In this document: piece after piece, positions 1-8,720 of the stretch
Layout of the letters: each line of letters opens with the position of its first letter
Position numbering within the stretch: the stretch's first letter is position 1
Assembly: GCF_011395035.1 (NCBI RefSeq)
Contig: NZ_CP024768.1
Coordinates: 530,586-594,585, forward strand
From: Pantoea cypripedii
GTDB lineage: Bacteria; Pseudomonadota; Gammaproteobacteria; Enterobacterales; Enterobacteriaceae
Direction: 5' to 3'
DNA length: 64,000 nucleotides
Notes under the pieces: model-generated
Told to the model about the DNA's origin: nothing
The model's input: only the letters and a program-made list of their open reading frames with translations
Database searches by the model: none
Program-made: the position numbers and the translations under genes

Positions 1-1
1 C

Positions 2-181
2 GATGAAGAATCGACCTACCGTATCGTGGGCGATGATGAAGCCGATTTTAAACAAAATCTGATTTCAGTGAACTCGCCGATGGCGCGTGGTCTGGTCGGG
101 AAAGAGGCGGATGACGTCGCGATCATCAAAACACCGGGCGGGGATGTGGAATATGAGATCCTGAAGGTGGAATACATCTAA
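2..181 (+). CDS. greA: Transcript cleavage factor GreA, C-terminal end (partial)
   Basis: Only the last 59 codons are present; the gene enters from the left edge in frame from base 2 and stops with TAA. The visible part is the C-terminal FKBP-like domain, recognisable from NSPMARGLVGKEADD and the terminal YEILKVEYI. GreA binds the RNA polymerase secondary channel and stimulates cleavage of the 3' end of backtracked transcripts, rescuing stalled elongation complexes. Identity rests on near-identity to the enterobacterial GreA tail and on the neighbour: convergent yhbY follows, as in E. coli. The N-terminal coiled coil lies outside the window. Confidence 0.95.
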   Translation, partial: DEESTYRIVGDDEADFKQNLISVNSPMARGLVGKEADDVAIIKTPGGDVEYEILKVEYI

Positions 182-229
182 TATATTGCTACGCTTTGAA
201 ATGCGTTGCTGCATATTGTAAAGAAAGGA

Positions 230-253
230 AAAAGGCCGCATAGCGGCCTTTTA
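230..253. terminator. Bidirectional terminator between greA and yhbY
   Basis: A GGCCGC/GCGGCC stem with a 3-base ATA loop is flanked by AAA on the left and TTTT on the right. It can therefore stop greA on the + strand and yhbY on the - strand. It lies midway between the two convergent stop codons. Confidence 0.8.
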
Positions 254-288
254 TCCCATGCAGGAGCATGGCACTTTCTCTGCCCGCC

Positions 289-585
289 TTACGAACGAGG
301 CAGAGAAATCTTGCTCTCTTTTGCAGGGCGATACAGCACCAGCGTTTTGCCGATGACCTGTACGTTGCAAGCTTTGGTTTCGCGGACGATAGCGTCAACG
401 ATCAGGAGCTTGGTTTCACGATCTTCCGAGGCAATTTTTACCTTGATCAATTCGTGATGCTCTAGCGCCTGTTCGATTTCGGCGAGCACGCCTTCAGTCA
501 GGCCATTACCACCCAGCATAACAACGGGTTTAAGCGGATGGGCAAGGCCTTTCAGGTGCTGTTTTTGTTTGGTACTCAGATTCAT
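289..585 (-). CDS. yhbY: Ribosome assembly RNA-binding protein YhbY (CRM domain)
   Basis: A 98-residue single-domain CRM protein that associates with pre-50S ribosomal particles in the E. coli family member. The start is the ATG giving MNLSTKQKQHLKGLAHPL, which matches the usual 97-98-residue length; a longer open frame upstream exists but is not family-like. The conserved loop MLGGNGLTEG is the CRM GxxG-type RNA-binding element. It is divergent from rlmE, which modifies 23S rRNA, and the two share a 126-base intergenic region. Confidence 0.95.
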   Translation of the reverse strand: MNLSTKQKQHLKGLAHPLKPVVMLGGNGLTEGVLAEIEQALEHHELIKVKIASEDRETKLLIVDAIVRETKACNVQVIGKTLVLYRPAKESKISLPRS

Positions 586-711
586 CGTATTTTTTTGCTT
601 ACTTAGGGATTGAAAACGGTTCATTCTACCGCCATCTCGGGTATATCGCCAAATCAACGCAACCCATGCGTGCTGATTTATCGCTACGATGACGATTTAA
701 CTGGAAAAATT

Positions 712-1341
712 ATGACGGGTAAAAAGCGTTCGGCCAGTTCCAGTCGCTGGCTTCAGGAACACTTTAGCGATAAATATGTGCAACAGGCACAGAAAAAAGG
801 GTTGCGTTCGCGCGCCTGGTTTAAACTTGAGGAAATACAGCAGGGTGACAAGCTGTTCAAACCCGGTATGACAGTGGTCGATCTGGGAGCTGCACCCGGT
901 GGCTGGTCGCAATATGTGGTACAACTGATTGGCTCGAATGGCCGTATCATTGCCTGTGACCTGCTGCCGATGGACCCGATTGTCGGTGTTGATTTTCTGC
1001 AAGGCGATTTTCGTGACGAAGCAGTGCTGAAAACGCTACTGGAACGTGTGGGAGACGAAAAAGTGCAGGTGGTGATGTCGGACATGGCGCCGAACATGAG
1101 TGGTACACCCGCAGTTGATATTCCGCGTTCGATGTATTTGGTAGAATTGGCGCTGGAAATGTGTCGGGATATCCTGGCTCCAGGCGGCAGTTTTGTGGTG
1201 AAAGTGTTTCAGGGAGATGGCTTCGATGAATACCTGCGGGAAATTCGCTCCCTGTTTACGAAAGTGAAAATTCGTAAGCCGGATGCTTCGCGATCACGTT
1301 CGCGCGAAGTGTACATTGTGGCGACAGGGCGCAAACTATAA
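712..1341 (+). CDS. rlmE: 23S rRNA 2'-O-ribose U2552 methyltransferase RlmE (FtsJ/RrmJ)
   Basis: 209 residues, exactly the E. coli length when started at the ATG giving MTGKKRSASSSRWL; the open frame extends 34 codons further but without family similarity. It is a Rossmann-type SAM-dependent methyltransferase. The SAM motif VVDLGAAPGGWSQ lies near residues 55-67, and the catalytic K-D-K-E residues fall in regions including VMSDMAPNMSG and FVVKVFQG. It methylates U2552 in the A-loop late in 50S assembly and is heat-shock controlled in E. coli. ftsH follows 165 bases downstream, the classical rlmE-ftsH pair. Confidence 0.97.
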   Translation: MTGKKRSASSSRWLQEHFSDKYVQQAQKKGLRSRAWFKLEEIQQGDKLFKPGMTVVDLGAAPGGWSQYVVQLIGSNGRIIACDLLPMDPIVGVDFLQGDFRDEAVLKTLLERVGDEKVQVVMSDMAPNMSGTPAVDIPRSMYLVELALEMCRDILAPGGSFVVKVFQGDGFDEYLREIRSLFTKVKIRKPDASRSRSREVYIVATGRKL

Positions 1342-1506
1342 CCAGAATTACAGGAATCAAAGCAAGGCGACCAATGCGTTTACACCGATGAGAATTCTGA
1401 CTTTCAGGGTAAACAAGCAAAATCATCAGCGCCGCGATTCCAGGTATGAAGGATATATAGTACCCTACGCTGTCTGTTAACACCGTTGTAATATGAGGTT
1501 AATCCC

Positions 1507-3444
1507 TTGAGTGACATGGCGAAAAACCTGATTCTCTGGTTAGTCATCGCGGTCGTGCTGATGTCAGTATTCCAGAGCTTTGGGCCCAGCGAGTCGAATG
1601 GCCGTAGGGTTGATTATTCAACCTTCCTGTCGGAAGTGAACCAGGATCAGGTCCGCGAGGCACGTATTAACGGGCGTGAGATTAACGTTACCAAAAAAGA
1701 CAGTAATAAATACACGACCTACATTCCTGTCAACGATCCCAAGTTACTCGATAACCTGTTGACCAAAAACGTCAAAGTGGTTGGCGAACCGCCGGAAGAA
1801 CCGAGCCTGCTGGCTTCGATCTTCATCTCCTGGTTCCCGATGCTGCTGCTGATTGGCGTGTGGATCTTCTTTATGCGTCAGATGCAAGGTGGCGGCGGGA
1901 AGGGCGCGATGTCCTTCGGTAAGAGCAAGGCCCGCATGCTGACGGAAGATCAGATCAAAACCACTTTTGCTGATGTGGCCGGTTGTGATGAGGCCAAAGA
2001 AGAAGTGGGTGAGTTGGTCGAGTATCTGCGTGAACCGAGCCGTTTCCAGAAACTGGGCGGTAAAATTCCCAAGGGCGTCCTGATGGTTGGCCCGCCGGGT
2101 ACCGGTAAAACGCTGCTGGCGAAAGCAATCGCCGGTGAAGCAAAAGTGCCTTTCTTTACTATCTCCGGTTCTGACTTCGTTGAAATGTTCGTGGGTGTTG
2201 GTGCATCTCGTGTGCGTGACATGTTCGAACAGGCGAAAAAAGCGGCACCGTGCATCATCTTTATCGATGAAATCGATGCAGTGGGCCGTCAGCGTGGTGC
2301 GGGTTTGGGCGGTGGTCACGATGAACGTGAACAGACGCTGAACCAGATGCTGGTTGAGATGGATGGTTTTGAAGGCAACGAAGGCATTATCGTTATCGCG
2401 GCAACTAACCGTCCTGACGTGCTTGACCCGGCGCTGCTGCGTCCAGGCCGTTTTGACCGCCAGGTCGTCGTTGGCCTGCCAGATGTTCGTGGCCGTGAGC
2501 AGATCCTGAAAGTGCATATGCGTCGTGTGCCGCTGGCAACCGACATTGATGCTGCCATCATCGCGCGTGGTACCCCGGGCTTCTCCGGTGCTGACCTGGC
2601 GAACCTGGTGAACGAAGCGGCGTTGTTTGCTGCGCGCTCCAACAAGCGTGTGGTATCGATGGTCGAGTTCGAGAAAGCGAAAGACAAAATCATGATGGGT
2701 GCGGAACGTCGCTCCATGGTGATGACGGAAGCGCAGAAAGAATCTACCGCGTATCACGAAGCGGGCCATGCGATTATTGGTCGTCTGGTGCCGGAACACG
2801 ATCCGGTGCATAAAGTGACCATCATCCCGCGCGGCCGCGCACTGGGTGTCACCTTCTTCCTGCCGGAAGGCGATGCGATCAGCGCCAGCCGTCAGAAGCT
2901 GGAAAGCCAGATTTCTACGCTGTACGGCGGTCGTCTGGCGGAAGAAATCATCTATGGTGTTGAGCACGTATCAACGGGTGCATCTAACGACATCAAAGTG
3001 GCGACTAACCTGGCGCGCAACATGGTGACGCAATGGGGCTTCTCAGAAAAACTCGGTCCGCTGCTGTATGCAGAGGAAGAGGGTGAGGTGTTCCTCGGTC
3101 GTTCTGTGGCGAAAGCTAAACACATGTCTGATGAAACGGCGCGTATCATCGACCAGGAAGTTAAACACCTGATCGATAGCAACTACCAGCGTGCACGCCG
3201 CATTCTGGGTGAAAACATGGACATCCTTCACGCGATGAAAGACGCGCTGATGAAGTATGAAACCATCGATGCACCGCAGATTGATGACCTGATGGCGCGC
3301 CGTGAAGTGCGTCCGCCAGCTGGCTGGGAAGATCCGGGCAGCAACTCTTCTGACAACAACGGTACGCCGAAAGCGCCACGTCCGGTTGATGAACCGCGTA
3401 CGCCGAACCCAGGCAATACCATGTCAGAACAACTCGACAAGTAA
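1507..3444 (+). CDS. ftsH: ATP-dependent zinc metalloprotease FtsH
   Basis: Membrane-anchored AAA+ protease that degrades LpxC, sigma-32 and unassembled membrane proteins as a hexamer. Two transmembrane segments (about residues 7-25 and 100-120) bracket a periplasmic domain. Then follow Walker A GPPGTGKT, Walker B IIFIDEIDAV, the second region of homology (ATNRPDVLDPALLRPGRFD) and the zinc motif HEAGH near residue 417. The tail is disordered. Start choice: TTG at 1507 (MSDMAKN) has GAGG eight bases upstream, while the in-frame ATG at 1516 (MAKN) is 17 bases from it. The TTG start gives 645 residues, the ATG start 642. Confidence 0.97.
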   Translation: MSDMAKNLILWLVIAVVLMSVFQSFGPSESNGRRVDYSTFLSEVNQDQVREARINGREINVTKKDSNKYTTYIPVNDPKLLDNLLTKNVKVVGEPPEEPSLLASIFISWFPMLLLIGVWIFFMRQMQGGGGKGAMSFGKSKARMLTEDQIKTTFADVAGCDEAKEEVGELVEYLREPSRFQKLGGKIPKGVLMVGPPGTGKTLLAKAIAGEAKVPFFTISGSDFVEMFVGVGASRVRDMFEQAKKAAPCIIFIDEIDAVGRQRGAGLGGGHDEREQTLNQMLVEMDGFEGNEGIIVIAATNRPDVLDPALLRPGRFDRQVVVGLPDVRGREQILKVHMRRVPLATDIDAAIIARGTPGFSGADLANLVNEAALFAARSNKRVVSMVEFEKAKDKIMMGAERRSMVMTEAQKESTAYHEAGHAIIGRLVPEHDPVHKVTIIPRGRALGVTFFLPEGDAISASRQKLESQISTLYGGRLAEEIIYGVEHVSTGASNDIKVATNLARNMVTQWGFSEKLGPLLYAEEEGEVFLGRSVAKAKHMSDETARIIDQEVKHLIDSNYQRARRILGENMDILHAMKDALMKYETIDAPQIDDLMARREVRPPAGWEDPGSNSSDNNGTPKAPRPVDEPRTPNPGNTMSEQLDK

Positions 3445-3464
3445 CAGGCACCAACCTCAATACA

Positions 3465-3489
3465 AACCCCGGCCGGTCCGGGGTTTTTT
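3465..3489 (+). terminator. Intrinsic terminator after ftsH
   Basis: AACCCCGG and CCGGGGTT form an eight-pair stem with a five-base loop followed by six T residues. It sits 20 bases past the ftsH stop and 40 bases before the folP start, so folP-glmM expression needs read-through or its own promoter. Confidence 0.85.
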
Positions 3490-3529
3490 ACATCCCGCAG
3501 TTCAGTCATTCCTCAAGGAGATTCTCACC

Positions 3530-4363
3530 ATGAAGTTGTACGCCCGTGATTCCCATCTCGATCTGTCGTTTCCCCATGTGATGGGTATTTTGAATGTCAC
3601 GCCGGACTCCTTCTCCGATGGTGGTAAGCATAACTCGCTGGTGGATGCGTTAACGCACACCAATGAGATGGTCAACGCGGGTGCGACCATTATCGATGTG
3701 GGTGGCGAATCGACGCGCCCTGGTGCGGATGAAGTCAGTGTTGAAGAAGAACTGGAACGTGTGATTCCGGTCGTGGAAGCCATTGCTCAACGTTTCGAAG
3801 TGTGGATTTCTGTCGATACGTCAAAAGCTGAGGTGATCCGCGAATCCGCGCGAGTGGGCGCTCACATCATCAATGATATTCGCTCGCTGACAGAGCCCGG
3901 TGCGTTGCAGGCGGCGGCGGAAACTGGCCTGCCGGTATGCCTGATGCATATGCAGGGCGAACCTCGCACCATGCAGCAGGCTCCGCAGTATCAAAATATC
4001 GTCGGCGAAGTGGACGCTTACTTCACCGAACAGATTGCACGCTGCGTGGCGGCGGGGATCAAAAAAGACAATCTGCTGCTCGACCCCGGCTTTGGTTTCG
4101 GTAAGAATCTCAACCACAACTATGAACTGCTGGCTGAACTTAGTCATTTCCACCATTTCGGTTTGCCGCTGTTAGTGGGAATGTCGCGTAAGTCCATGAT
4201 TGGCCAGCTGTTAAATGTCGGTCCGGCGCAGCGTCTGACTGGCAGCCTGACATGCGCGGTCATTGCCGCCATGCAGGGCGCACAGATTATTCGCGTGCAT
4301 GACGTGAAAGAAACCGTTGAGGCGATGCGCGTTGTGGAAGCAACACGCAGAGCAAAAGGATAA
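3530..4363 (+). CDS. folP: Dihydropteroate synthase FolP
   Basis: Condenses 4-aminobenzoate with 6-hydroxymethyl-7,8-dihydropterin diphosphate in folate synthesis; the sulfonamide target. 277 residues as a TIM barrel. The signatures GILNVTPDSFSDGG (near residue 19) and GGESTRPGA are both intact, as are the pterin-site DPGFGFGK and the SRKSMIG loop. The start is the ATG preceded by AAGGAG nine bases upstream; the open frame runs back into ftsH but has no signal there. It is spaced six bases from glmM, so the two are co-transcribed as in E. coli. Confidence 0.97.
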   Translation: MKLYARDSHLDLSFPHVMGILNVTPDSFSDGGKHNSLVDALTHTNEMVNAGATIIDVGGESTRPGADEVSVEEELERVIPVVEAIAQRFEVWISVDTSKAEVIRESARVGAHIINDIRSLTEPGALQAAAETGLPVCLMHMQGEPRTMQQAPQYQNIVGEVDAYFTEQIARCVAAGIKKDNLLLDPGFGFGKNLNHNYELLAELSHFHHFGLPLLVGMSRKSMIGQLLNVGPAQRLTGSLTCAVIAAMQGAQIIRVHDVKETVEAMRVVEATRRAKG

Positions 4364-4369
4364 AAAGGC

Positions 4370-5704
4370 ATGAGTGATCGTAAATATTTCGGTACGGATG
4401 GTATTCGCGGCAAAGTGGGTGAAGCGCCGATCACCCCTGATTTCGTACTGAAGCTGGGTTGGGCGGCAGGTAAGGTCCTGGCGCGCCATGGTTCCAGAAA
4501 AGTACTGATTGGCAAAGACACGCGTATTTCAGGCTATATGCTGGAATCGGCGCTTGAAGCCGGACTGGCGGCGGCTGGTCTGTCTGCGGCGTTTACCGGA
4601 CCGATGCCCACTCCGGCGATTGCCTACCTGACACGTACTTTCCGCGCAGAAGCCGGGATTGTGATTTCAGCCTCACATAATCCGTTCGACGATAACGGCA
4701 TCAAATTTTTCTCTGCTGAAGGCACCAAGCTGCCGGACGAAGTGGAAGAAGCGATTGAGCTGGAGATGGAAAAACCGATTACCTGCGTAGAATCGGCAGA
4801 GCTGGGTCGTGCCAGCCGGATTGTCGATGCGGCTGGTCGTTACATCGAATTCTGTAAAGGCACCTTCCCCAGTGAGCTAAGCCTGAATGGGTTAAAAATT
4901 GTGGTGGATTGCGCCAACGGTGCCACTTACCACATCGCGCCTAATGTGCTGCGCGAACTGGGGGCGACAGTGATTGCTATCGCGACCCAACCTGATGGCA
5001 TGAACATCAATAAAGAATGTGGTGCCACCGACTTACGCATGTTGCAGCAGCGCGTGCTGGCCGAGAAGGCAGACCTGGGTCTGGCCTACGATGGTGACGG
5101 CGACCGCATCATGATGGTTGACCATCTGGGCAATAAGGTCGATGGCGACCAGATCCTCTACATCATCGCCCGTGAAGGTTTACGTCAGGGGCAGCTGCGT
5201 GGTGGCGTGGTGGGTACGCTGATGAGCAATATGGGCCTTGAGCTGGCGCTCAAGCAGCTCGGTATTCCGTTTGTGCGCGCCAAAGTGGGTGACCGCTACG
5301 TGCTGGAAAAAATGCGCGAGAAAGGCTGGCGGCTCGGTGCGGAAAACTCTGGTCATGTGATTTTGCTGGATAAAACCACCACCGGTGACGGTATCGTTGC
5401 AAGTTTGCAAGTGCTCACTGCTATTGTGCAAAACCATATGAGTCTGCACGATTTGTGTAGCGGCATGAAGATGCTGCCGCAGGTATTGGTGAATGTGCGC
5501 TTTAGCGGCGAGAGCGATCCTTTGCAGAGCGATGCCGTTAAGGCGGCCAGCGCTGAGGTGGAAAAAATCCTCGCCGGGCGTGGCCGTGTATTGTTGCGTA
5601 AATCCGGCACTGAGCCACTGATTCGGGTGATGGTTGAGGGTGAGGATGAAGCGCAGGTCACCGCGCTAGCGCACCAGATTGCCGACGCGGTGAAGGCCGT
5701 TTAA
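4370..5704 (+). CDS. glmM: Phosphoglucosamine mutase GlmM
   Basis: Interconverts glucosamine-6-phosphate and glucosamine-1-phosphate, feeding UDP-GlcNAc for peptidoglycan and LPS. 444 residues against 445 in E. coli. The phosphorylated serine lies in VISASHNPFDDNG (about residue 101), and the magnesium loop is DGDGDR near residues 240-245. The sugar-binding GAENSGH and phosphate-binding RKSGTEPLIRVM are also present. It follows folP by six bases in the same operon. Confidence 0.97.
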   Translation: MSDRKYFGTDGIRGKVGEAPITPDFVLKLGWAAGKVLARHGSRKVLIGKDTRISGYMLESALEAGLAAAGLSAAFTGPMPTPAIAYLTRTFRAEAGIVISASHNPFDDNGIKFFSAEGTKLPDEVEEAIELEMEKPITCVESAELGRASRIVDAAGRYIEFCKGTFPSELSLNGLKIVVDCANGATYHIAPNVLRELGATVIAIATQPDGMNINKECGATDLRMLQQRVLAEKADLGLAYDGDGDRIMMVDHLGNKVDGDQILYIIAREGLRQGQLRGGVVGTLMSNMGLELALKQLGIPFVRAKVGDRYVLEKMREKGWRLGAENSGHVILLDKTTTGDGIVASLQVLTAIVQNHMSLHDLCSGMKMLPQVLVNVRFSGESDPLQSDAVKAASAEVEKILAGRGRVLLRKSGTEPLIRVMVEGEDEAQVTALAHQIADAVKAV

Positions 5705-5922
5705 GCGCGCGACAGGCGGCAGGATTTTTCGCTTTCCGCCTGTAAAATCACCGTGATGGCGCTTTTTTCCGCAATCAGTAAGGTTCGTGAAAATTGCGCT
5801 TGCAGAGGTATGCGCCTTTGGTTAGTATTCACACCCGCTTCTGGTGGGTGATGACGAGACTCCCCATCGATACTGGTTGAAGCTTTAACTGTGCGGGTTA
5901 CGCGCAAGGAAACAGGTTGATT

Positions 5923-6255
5923 ATGTACGAAGCTCTTTTGGTAGTTTTCCTTATTGTGGCACTGGGCCTTGTGGGTCTGATCATGCTGCAGCAAGGTAAA
6001 GGCGCTGATATGGGAGCATCATTCGGTGCAGGCGCTTCTGCGACGCTGTTTGGTTCTACCGGGTCTGGTAACTTTATGACTCGCATGACCGCAGTGCTGG
6101 CGACGCTGTTCTTCATCATCAGCCTGATTCTGGGTAACCTGAACACGAATAAAACTTCCAAAGGAAGCGAGTGGGAAAATCTGACTGCGCCGGCGAAATC
6201 TGAACAGACTCAGCCAGCAAAACCGGCAACCCCGGGTAACGATATCCCGCAGTGA
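5923..6255 (+). CDS. secG: Preprotein translocase subunit SecG
   Basis: 110-residue inner-membrane partner of SecYE that assists SecA-driven protein export. Two transmembrane helices (about residues 2-23 and 52-72) flank the conserved cytoplasmic loop GASFGAGASATLFG, and the C-terminus is polar and proline-rich. The ATG at 5923 gives MYEALLVVFLIV; an in-frame TTG two codons earlier is open but not the family start. The 218 bases between glmM and secG contain an eight-pair ACAGGCGG/CCGCCTGT inverted repeat (5712-5743) without a T-run, and no gene. Confidence 0.96.
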   Translation: MYEALLVVFLIVALGLVGLIMLQQGKGADMGASFGAGASATLFGSTGSGNFMTRMTAVLATLFFIISLILGNLNTNKTSKGSEWENLTAPAKSEQTQPAKPATPGNDIPQ

Positions 6256-6302
6256 GATCGTCAGCTTGCAATGCGACAAAATATTGTCGCTGTCAGTGAA
6301 GT

Positions 6303-6389
6303 GCCGAGGTGGTGGAATTGGTAGACACGCTACCTTGAGGTGGTAGTGCCCGATTGGGCTTACGGGTTCAAGTCCCGTCCTCGGTACCA
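6303..6389 (+). tRNA. leuU: tRNA-Leu, anticodon GAG
   Basis: 87-base class II tRNA. The acceptor stem GCCGAGG pairs with CCTCGGT and the encoded CCA is at 6387-6389. The anticodon loop TTGAGGT carries GAG at 6337-6339. The long variable arm and the GGTTCAAGTCC T-arm are typical. Position just after secG matches E. coli leuU. Confidence 0.97.
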
Positions 6390-6403
6390 AATCTCAGTAT
6401 GAC

Positions 6404-6432
6404 TTGCAATTTTCGCAAGTTTGGCGTATTAT
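6404..6432 (+). promoter_or_regulatory. Predicted sigma-70 promoter of the metY-rimP-nusA-infB operon
   Basis: TTGCAA (6404-6409) and TATTAT (6427-6432) are separated by exactly 17 bases. They lie 16 bases before the 5' end of the initiator tRNA and start 15 bases after the end of leuU. Not experimentally shown here. Confidence 0.75.
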
Positions 6433-6448
6433 TCGCCACGTTTTCGGA

Positions 6449-6525
<77 letters not shown>

Positions 6526-6651
6526 CTTTCCCTTAGAGTTCTTTTTCAAATATACTGTATGCATCGACGGACGCATTCCACAGTGGTTTTTGAAAAAAAT
6601 TCTTCTGGATTGTGCTCCGAGCCGCATCGCGGCATACAGGGTCCAGTCACA

Positions 6652-6678
6652 AAAAGCCCCGATTTTTCGGGGTTTTTT
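6652..6678 (+). terminator. Terminator/attenuator after metY
   Basis: CCCCGA/TCGGGG stem with a TTTT loop and a following run of six T, preceded by AAAAAG. It lies between the initiator tRNA and rimP, so tRNA transcripts can end here while read-through feeds the nusA operon, the arrangement known in E. coli. Confidence 0.8.
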
Positions 6679-6738
6679 GTTATCAGGAAATCGCAACACT
6701 GGGCTATTAGGCCCTTTTTTTATGTCTTGGGGGTGGGC

Positions 6739-7191
6739 TTGTCCACATTAGAGCAAAAATTGACAGAGTTGATCTCTGCTCCGGTAGAAGCGCTTGGCTA
6801 CGAATTGGTCGGTATCGAGTTTATTCGTGGTCGCACATCAACCTTGCGCATCTATATTGATAGTGAAGAGGGTATCAATGTTGATGATTGCGCCGATGTC
6901 AGCCACCAGGTCAGCGCTGTGATGGATGTGGAAGATCCCATCACGGTGGCTTACAACCTTGAAGTTTCCTCACCGGGCCTTGACCGTCCTCTTTTTACCG
7001 CTGAACATTATGCACGTTTCGCTGGTGACGAGGTGAGTCTGGTATTGCGTATGGCCGTGCAGAACCGCCGTAAATGGCAGGGCATCATCAAGTCTGTCGA
7101 AGGCGAGATGATCACGGTAACCGTTGAGGGCAACGATGAAGTGTTCGCGCTGAGCAACATTCAGAAAGCGAACCTGGTCCCCCACTTTTAA
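6739..7191 (+). CDS. rimP: Ribosome maturation factor RimP
   Basis: 150-residue 30S assembly factor. The family begins MSTLEQKL; here the codon is TTG at 6739, preceded by a G-rich GGGGGTGGG, and this gives exactly the E. coli length. The open frame reaches back across the terminator, but that part has no family similarity. Conserved FIRGRTSTLRIYID and PGLDRPLFTAEHY are present. It acts before S12 and S7 recruitment. First protein gene of the operon; nusA begins 24 bases after its stop. Confidence 0.95.
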   Translation: MSTLEQKLTELISAPVEALGYELVGIEFIRGRTSTLRIYIDSEEGINVDDCADVSHQVSAVMDVEDPITVAYNLEVSSPGLDRPLFTAEHYARFAGDEVSLVLRMAVQNRRKWQGIIKSVEGEMITVTVEGNDEVFALSNIQKANLVPHF

Positions 7192-7215
7192 AAGTCCGGA
7201 TTGAGGCTAACCAGG

Positions 7216-8703
7216 ATGAACAAAGAGATCTTAGCTGTAGTAGAAGCCGTTTCTAACGAAAAAGCCCTGCCGCGCGAGAAAATCTTCGAAGCGCTGGAAA
7301 GCGCTTTGGCCACTGCGACCAAGAAGAAGTATGAGCAGGAAATCGACGTGCGCGTCAGCATTGACCGCAAAAGCGGCGATTTCGATACTTTCCGTCGCTG
7401 GCAGATTGTTGAAGAAGTCACGCAGCCAACTCGCGAGATCACGCTGGACGCAGCCCGCTTCGAAGATGAAGCATTCAATCTGGGCGAATATGTTGAAGAT
7501 CAGATTGAATCGGTCACCTTTGACCGTATCACTACCCAGACCGCGAAGCAGGTCATCGTACAGAAAGTGCGTGAAGCTGAACGCGCGATGGTGGTGGATC
7601 AGTTCCGCGAGCAGGAAGGCGAAATCATCACTGGCGTGGTGAAGAAAGTGAACCGCGACAACATCTCGCTGGATCTCGGCAGCAATGCTGAAGCGGTGAT
7701 TGTGCGTGAAGATATGCTGCCGCGTGAAAACTTCCGCCCGGGTGACCGTATTCGCGGCGTGTTGTATGCAGTACGTCCGGAAGCGCGTGGTGCGCAGCTG
7801 TTCGTCACCCGTTCCAAGCCGGAAATGCTGATCGAACTGTTCCGCATCGAAGTACCGGAAATTGGCGAAGAAGTTATCGAGATCAAAGCGGCAGCGCGTG
7901 ATCCGGGTTCTCGTGCCAAAATCGCGGTGAAAACCAATGACAAACGTATCGATCCGGTAGGCGCTTGCGTAGGTATGCGCGGCGCACGCGTTCAGGCGGT
8001 TTCCAGTGAGCTGGGCGGTGAGCGTATCGATATCGTGCTGTGGGACGATAACCCGGCACAGTTTGTAATTAACGCCATGGCTCCGGCTGATGTGGCGTCA
8101 ATCGTGGTGGATGAAGACAATCACACCATGGATATCGCCGTTGAAGCTGGCAATCTGGCTCAGGCGATCGGCCGTAACGGCCAAAACGTGCGTCTGGCTT
8201 CCCAATTGAGCGGTTGGGAACTGAACGTGATGACCGTCGATGACCTGCAGGCTAAACATCAGGCCGAGGCCCATGCGGCCATCGATATGTTCACCAAACA
8301 TCTCGACATCGACGAAGACTTCGCCACCGTACTGGTGGAAGAGGGCTTCTCTTCTTTGGAAGAGCTGGCATATGTACCGATCAACGAGCTGCTGGAAGTT
8401 GACGGCCTCGATGAAGACACGGTAGAAGCCCTGCGTGAACGAGCAAAAAATGCGTTAACTACCCTGGCACTGGCGAAAGAAGAGAGCCTTGGTAATCAGG
8501 AACCTGCTGAAGATCTTCTGAATCTCGACGGTCTGGATCGTGCTCTGGCTTACCGCCTGGCGGCAAAAGGCGTTTGTACGCTGGAAGATCTTGCCGAGCA
8601 AGGTGTCGACGATCTGACAGATATCGAAGGGCTGGATGATGAGAAGGCCGGCGCGCTGATCATGGCCGCGCGAAATATCTGCTGGTTCGGCGATGACGCA
8701 TAA
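7216..8703 (+). CDS. nusA: Transcription termination/antitermination factor NusA
   Basis: 495 residues, the E. coli length. Order: N-terminal RNA polymerase-binding domain (about 1-125), S1 domain (about 135-200), two KH domains (KH1 around GACVGMRGARVQAV, KH2 around GNLAQAIGRNGQNV), then two acidic AR repeats (about 360-495). The AR2 repeat contacts the alpha subunit CTD. The start ATG at 7216 gives MNKEILAVVEAVSNE; five extra upstream codons from a TTG are not family-like. The protein promotes pausing and intrinsic termination and joins N- and Nus-dependent antitermination. Confidence 0.97.
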   Translation: MNKEILAVVEAVSNEKALPREKIFEALESALATATKKKYEQEIDVRVSIDRKSGDFDTFRRWQIVEEVTQPTREITLDAARFEDEAFNLGEYVEDQIESVTFDRITTQTAKQVIVQKVREAERAMVVDQFREQEGEIITGVVKKVNRDNISLDLGSNAEAVIVREDMLPRENFRPGDRIRGVLYAVRPEARGAQLFVTRSKPEMLIELFRIEVPEIGEEVIEIKAAARDPGSRAKIAVKTNDKRIDPVGACVGMRGARVQAVSSELGGERIDIVLWDDNPAQFVINAMAPADVASIVVDEDNHTMDIAVEAGNLAQAIGRNGQNVRLASQLSGWELNVMTVDDLQAKHQAEAHAAIDMFTKHLDIDEDFATVLVEEGFSSLEELAYVPINELLEVDGLDEDTVEALRERAKNALTTLALAKEESLGNQEPAEDLLNLDGLDRALAYRLAAKGVCTLEDLAEQGVDDLTDIEGLDDEKAGALIMAARNICWFGDDA

Positions 8704-8720
8704 TTACAGGAAGGAACAGC

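Noticed and set aside
1744..2967. 407-codon open frame antisense to ftsH
   Set aside because: Same reason: His/Arg/Thr-rich shadow of FtsH.
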